DNA of 17,716 bases, from contig JACKBU010000046.1 in NCBI GenBank assembly GCA_020634395.1, forward strand, positions 1-17,716, in the 5' to 3' direction. Within the stretch, counting starts at the first letter, position 1. Each line of letters opens with the position of its first letter. Origin of the DNA: Ardenticatenaceae bacterium (lineage in GTDB: Bacteria > Chloroflexota > Anaerolineae > Promineifilales > Promineifilaceae). Shown piece by piece: positions 16,064-17,716 of the stretch. The translations under genes were made by a program, and so were the position numbers. The notes beneath the pieces were generated by a model, which saw nothing but the letters and a program-made list of their open reading frames with translations, was not told where the DNA came from and searched no databases.

Positions 16064-16552
16064 TTATGCCAGGCTGTTGTCAGGTGGTAAGGAGTGGAGT
16101 TCTTGCAGGATAGCCGCAGCGACCGGCGGTACGGCCGTTTGCACACGGCCGCTCAAACCTTCCTGCCAGTCAAGCGCTTGCGGCTGAATGCCATAGACCA
16201 CAATGTGCGGCGGCAAGATACCCAGCGCTTCACCCAGGGCCAGCGCCTCGGCCAGGCCGGCGTAGTGCATGGTGCCGCGCAAATGGGCGTCACGGGCCGG
16301 GAGACGGCCTTCCCCGGGCAGGAACCGCCGCCATTCTCCCGGCACCAGCCCCATCTCCGCAGCATCAATGATGATGACCCGGTTGTACCCTTCCAGCAGC
16401 AGCGCCGTCTCCAGGCCGGGAGTGCCGCCATCCAGCAGTTCTACACCGGCAGGGATGGCGGGCGCCGCCTGCAAAGATTGCAAAACGGCCGTGCCCACGC
16501 CATCATCGCCGCGCAGCACATTGCCTAAAGCCAATACCAGAGTCTTGGGCAT
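16064..16552 (-). CDS. NiFe hydrogenase maturation protease (M52)
   Basis: A 162-residue peptidase of the HybD/HycI/HoxW family. It clips the C-terminal tail of the hydrogenase large subunit after the active-site nickel has been inserted. Family motifs are clear: LALGNVLRGDDGVG at residues 7-20, LDGGTPGLE at 40-48, IIIDAAEMG at 60-68 and HYAGL at 96-100. The three nickel ligands correspond to Asp17 (often Glu or Asp), Asp63 and His96. It lies 109 bases downstream of the large-subunit gene at 16662, its expected substrate, on the same strand. The ribosome site is weak. The C-terminus contains the usual VYGIQPQALDWQEGLS and the helix VPPVAAAILQEL. Confidence 0.9.
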   Translation of the reverse strand: MPKTLVLALGNVLRGDDGVGTAVLQSLQAAPAIPAGVELLDGGTPGLETALLLEGYNRVIIIDAAEMGLVPGEWRRFLPGEGRLPARDAHLRGTMHYAGLAEALALGEALGILPPHIVVYGIQPQALDWQEGLSGRVQTAVPPVAAAILQELHSLPPDNSLA

Positions 16553-16571
16553 GGTTAAGAATAAGAAAAGA

Positions 16572-16655
16572 GCGCGGATTCTGGCGGAGTGGCGTATCGG
16601 CGCGGATTTATGAGATGTCTCCGCGAGAATCCGTCTTATCCGCGTTTATCCGCGC
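16572..16655. repeat. Palindromic intergenic element in the hydrogenase operon
   Basis: Outer arms GCGCGGAT (16572-16579) and ATCCGCGC (16648-16655) are exact. An inner pair, CGGATTCTGGCGGA (16575-16588) and TCCGCGAGAATCCG (16620-16633), pairs with one mismatch. TTTATCCGCG-like units occur two to three times. It fills most of the 109-base gap between the large subunit and its protease and may be a dispersed repeat or an RNA processing site. Confidence 0.6.
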
Positions 16656-16661
16656 CCCAGG

Positions 16662-17714
16662 TCACTCAAACGCTACATTAAGCAGGTGGGTGGAGCATGA
16701 GATGCAAGGATCGTACGCGCGCACCAACATCTCCAGGGATTGGGCAATTTCCGGCTGCGGCCTATCCAGAATTGCCGGCACCAGAGCGCGCATGTCGGCT
16801 TCGATGTTGGCCAGGTTCTGCCCGGTGGGAATGATGCAGTTGGCTTCGGCAATAAGGCCATCTTCGATCACGTAATTGTGGAACAGAATTCCACGCGGCA
16901 CCTCGCACGAACCCACACCTTCACCCGAAAGGCGGGCCGGCGGTACCGGCTCTTCCCAGGCCACTTCGCGCAGCAGCAGGTCGTCGATCAAAGTGATCGC
17001 CTCTTCCACGCAGTGCACGATCTCCACCACCTGGGCAACTGTGTTCATAAAAGGATTGACACATATTGGCCGGATGCCCAGGGCTTCTGCCGCCTGCAGC
17101 GCCTTTGGATGCAGCAGATCGTAATTGACATTAAAGCGGGCCAGCGCCCCCACCATGTAGCTCGCGCGCTGGTGGGCGGTGTGTTTGGCCGTGGAATGCG
17201 GCACGATCGTTTCGTTGGTCACATCCCGATACTGCTCAACCGGCCAGATGCCCCCATCGGTGCTGGCAATCTCGCCATCAATAAAGCCATAGTAGGGCGG
17301 ATTGTGCAGTGCGATGTACTCTGTATCCCGCTCGAATTGGGGGATGGGCAGCGTCTGGAACAGCTCGACGGTGGCAGTTACGTCGGCGCGGGCCGCTTCG
17401 TAGCGCTCGCGCAGGGCGTATAGTTCTACGGCCGTCGGGAAGTGGTTAAAGCCGCCCACGACCATGGCGATGGGGTGCGTATGCCGCCCGCAGATGGCTT
17501 TGCAGGTATCACCGGCCAGCTTCTTCAGGCGTAAAGCGCGCATGACCACTTCCGGCGCCGTTCTGGCCAGGGGAATGACGCTGCCCACGTTCAGGAAATC
17601 GGGGGCAACGAGCATGTAGGCATGCAGCACGTGGCTGTCCAGCATCTCACCGATGAAGTTAAGGCGGCGCAGCAGCCGGGTCTGCTCGGAAGGCTCGATG
17701 CCCAGAGCCTTCTC
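16662..17714 (-). CDS. NiFe hydrogenase large subunit, group 3 type, 5' end outside
   Basis: C-terminal 351 residues of a cytosolic NiFe hydrogenase large (alpha) subunit; the frame is open to the right edge, so the N-terminal CxxC pair of the nickel site is not visible. Readable features are GEMLDSHVLHAYML and APDFLNVGSV, then AICGRHTHPIAMVVGGF (the GRxxHP segment of the active site), PTGQNLANIEADMR and the C-terminal ligand motif DPCISCSTH, followed by a seven-residue tail LLNVAFE that the M52 protease should remove. The DPCISCSxH form and the short tail resemble group 3b/3d (NADP- or NAD-linked) enzymes, such as the sulfhydrogenases of Pyrococcus and relatives in Chloroflexota. The exact group would require the small subunit, which should lie further upstream on this strand. 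Confidence 0.9.
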   Translation of the reverse strand, partial: EKALGIEPSEQTRLLRRLNFIGEMLDSHVLHAYMLVAPDFLNVGSVIPLARTAPEVVMRALRLKKLAGDTCKAICGRHTHPIAMVVGGFNHFPTAVELYALRERYEAARADVTATVELFQTLPIPQFERDTEYIALHNPPYYGFIDGEIASTDGGIWPVEQYRDVTNETIVPHSTAKHTAHQRASYMVGALARFNVNYDLLHPKALQAAEALGIRPICVNPFMNTVAQVVEIVHCVEEAITLIDDLLLREVAWEEPVPPARLSGEGVGSCEVPRGILFHNYVIEDGLIAEANCIIPTGQNLANIEADMRALVPAILDRPQPEIAQSLEMLVRAYDPCISCSTHLLNVAFE

Positions 17715-17716
17715 GC

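Larger units (their letters stand above)
1623..17435. repeat. Dispersed 8-bp palindrome ACGGCCGT
   Basis: Counted by eye at 1623, 2780, 3093, 4492, 5722, 7289, 7583, 8013, 8028, 8797, 8911, 9183, 9943, 10169, 10602, 11787, 12205, 12369, 13120, 14468, 14492, 14784, 14919, 15191, 15651, 16051, 16131, 16485 and 17428. Base composition predicts less than one. It occurs in coding sequence of both strands, gaps and a terminator, in different codon phases. The span given runs from the first to the last copy. Confidence 0.8.

Noticed and set aside
16662..17716. Truncated hydrogenase subunit lacking its N-terminal cysteine pair
   Set aside because: The frame is open to the window edge with matching family text, so the missing part is simply outside the window.

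Overview
The window looks like part of a chromosome from a moderately GC-rich filamentous or anaerobic Chloroflexota bacterium (Anaerolineae/Caldilineae-like). This assignment is an inference. It rests on the type of secreted repeat protein, the cytosolic-type NiFe hydrogenase locus, the G+C-rich dispersed repeats and the general gene style. No rRNA, tRNA or CRISPR array was seen.

Region 1 (1-6300, plus strand) is a defence locus. An open-ended DISARM helicase gene (drmA, 5' end outside the window) overlaps drmB (DUF1998) by ATGA. A drmC-like phospholipase D gene follows, overlapping drmB, but it is broken by two frameshifts. Directly after it lies the wreck of an HNH endonuclease gene of the ScoMcrA type, with at least eight frame changes. 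Its 3' end stops at a dispersed repeat. The DISARM methyltransferase genes, if present, lie outside the window.

Region 2 (6299-7106) is a cluster of G-rich double-hairpin repeats flanking a small intact DUF559 (Vsr-like PD-(D/E)XK) endonuclease gene. A fifth copy lies inverted at 8355-8439. The arrangement resembles a repeat family with a linked nuclease, comparable in logic to REP elements and RAYT proteins.

Region 3 (7130-12920, minus strand) holds two exported proteins: a beta-propeller protein with a good promoter, and a 1417-residue surface protein. The latter is built from a roughly 590-residue block present twice, followed by two IPT/TIG-like domains. The gap between them carries three palindromic elements. 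Region 4 (13246-14424, plus) holds a small single-pass membrane protein and a YflT/GSP17M-type stress protein, ending in a bidirectional terminator.

Region 5 (14520-17716, minus) holds a NiFe hydrogenase large subunit (5' end outside the window), its M52 maturation protease, then a lipoprotein and a PfkB-family sugar kinase that appear to form their own two-gene operon.

Across the whole window the 8-bp palindrome ACGGCCGT occurs about 29 times by eye, against less than one expected from base composition. This resembles the HIP1 repeat of cyanobacteria and is the strongest genome-scale signal here. It is sparser in the drm genes than elsewhere, which agrees with their having been acquired horizontally.
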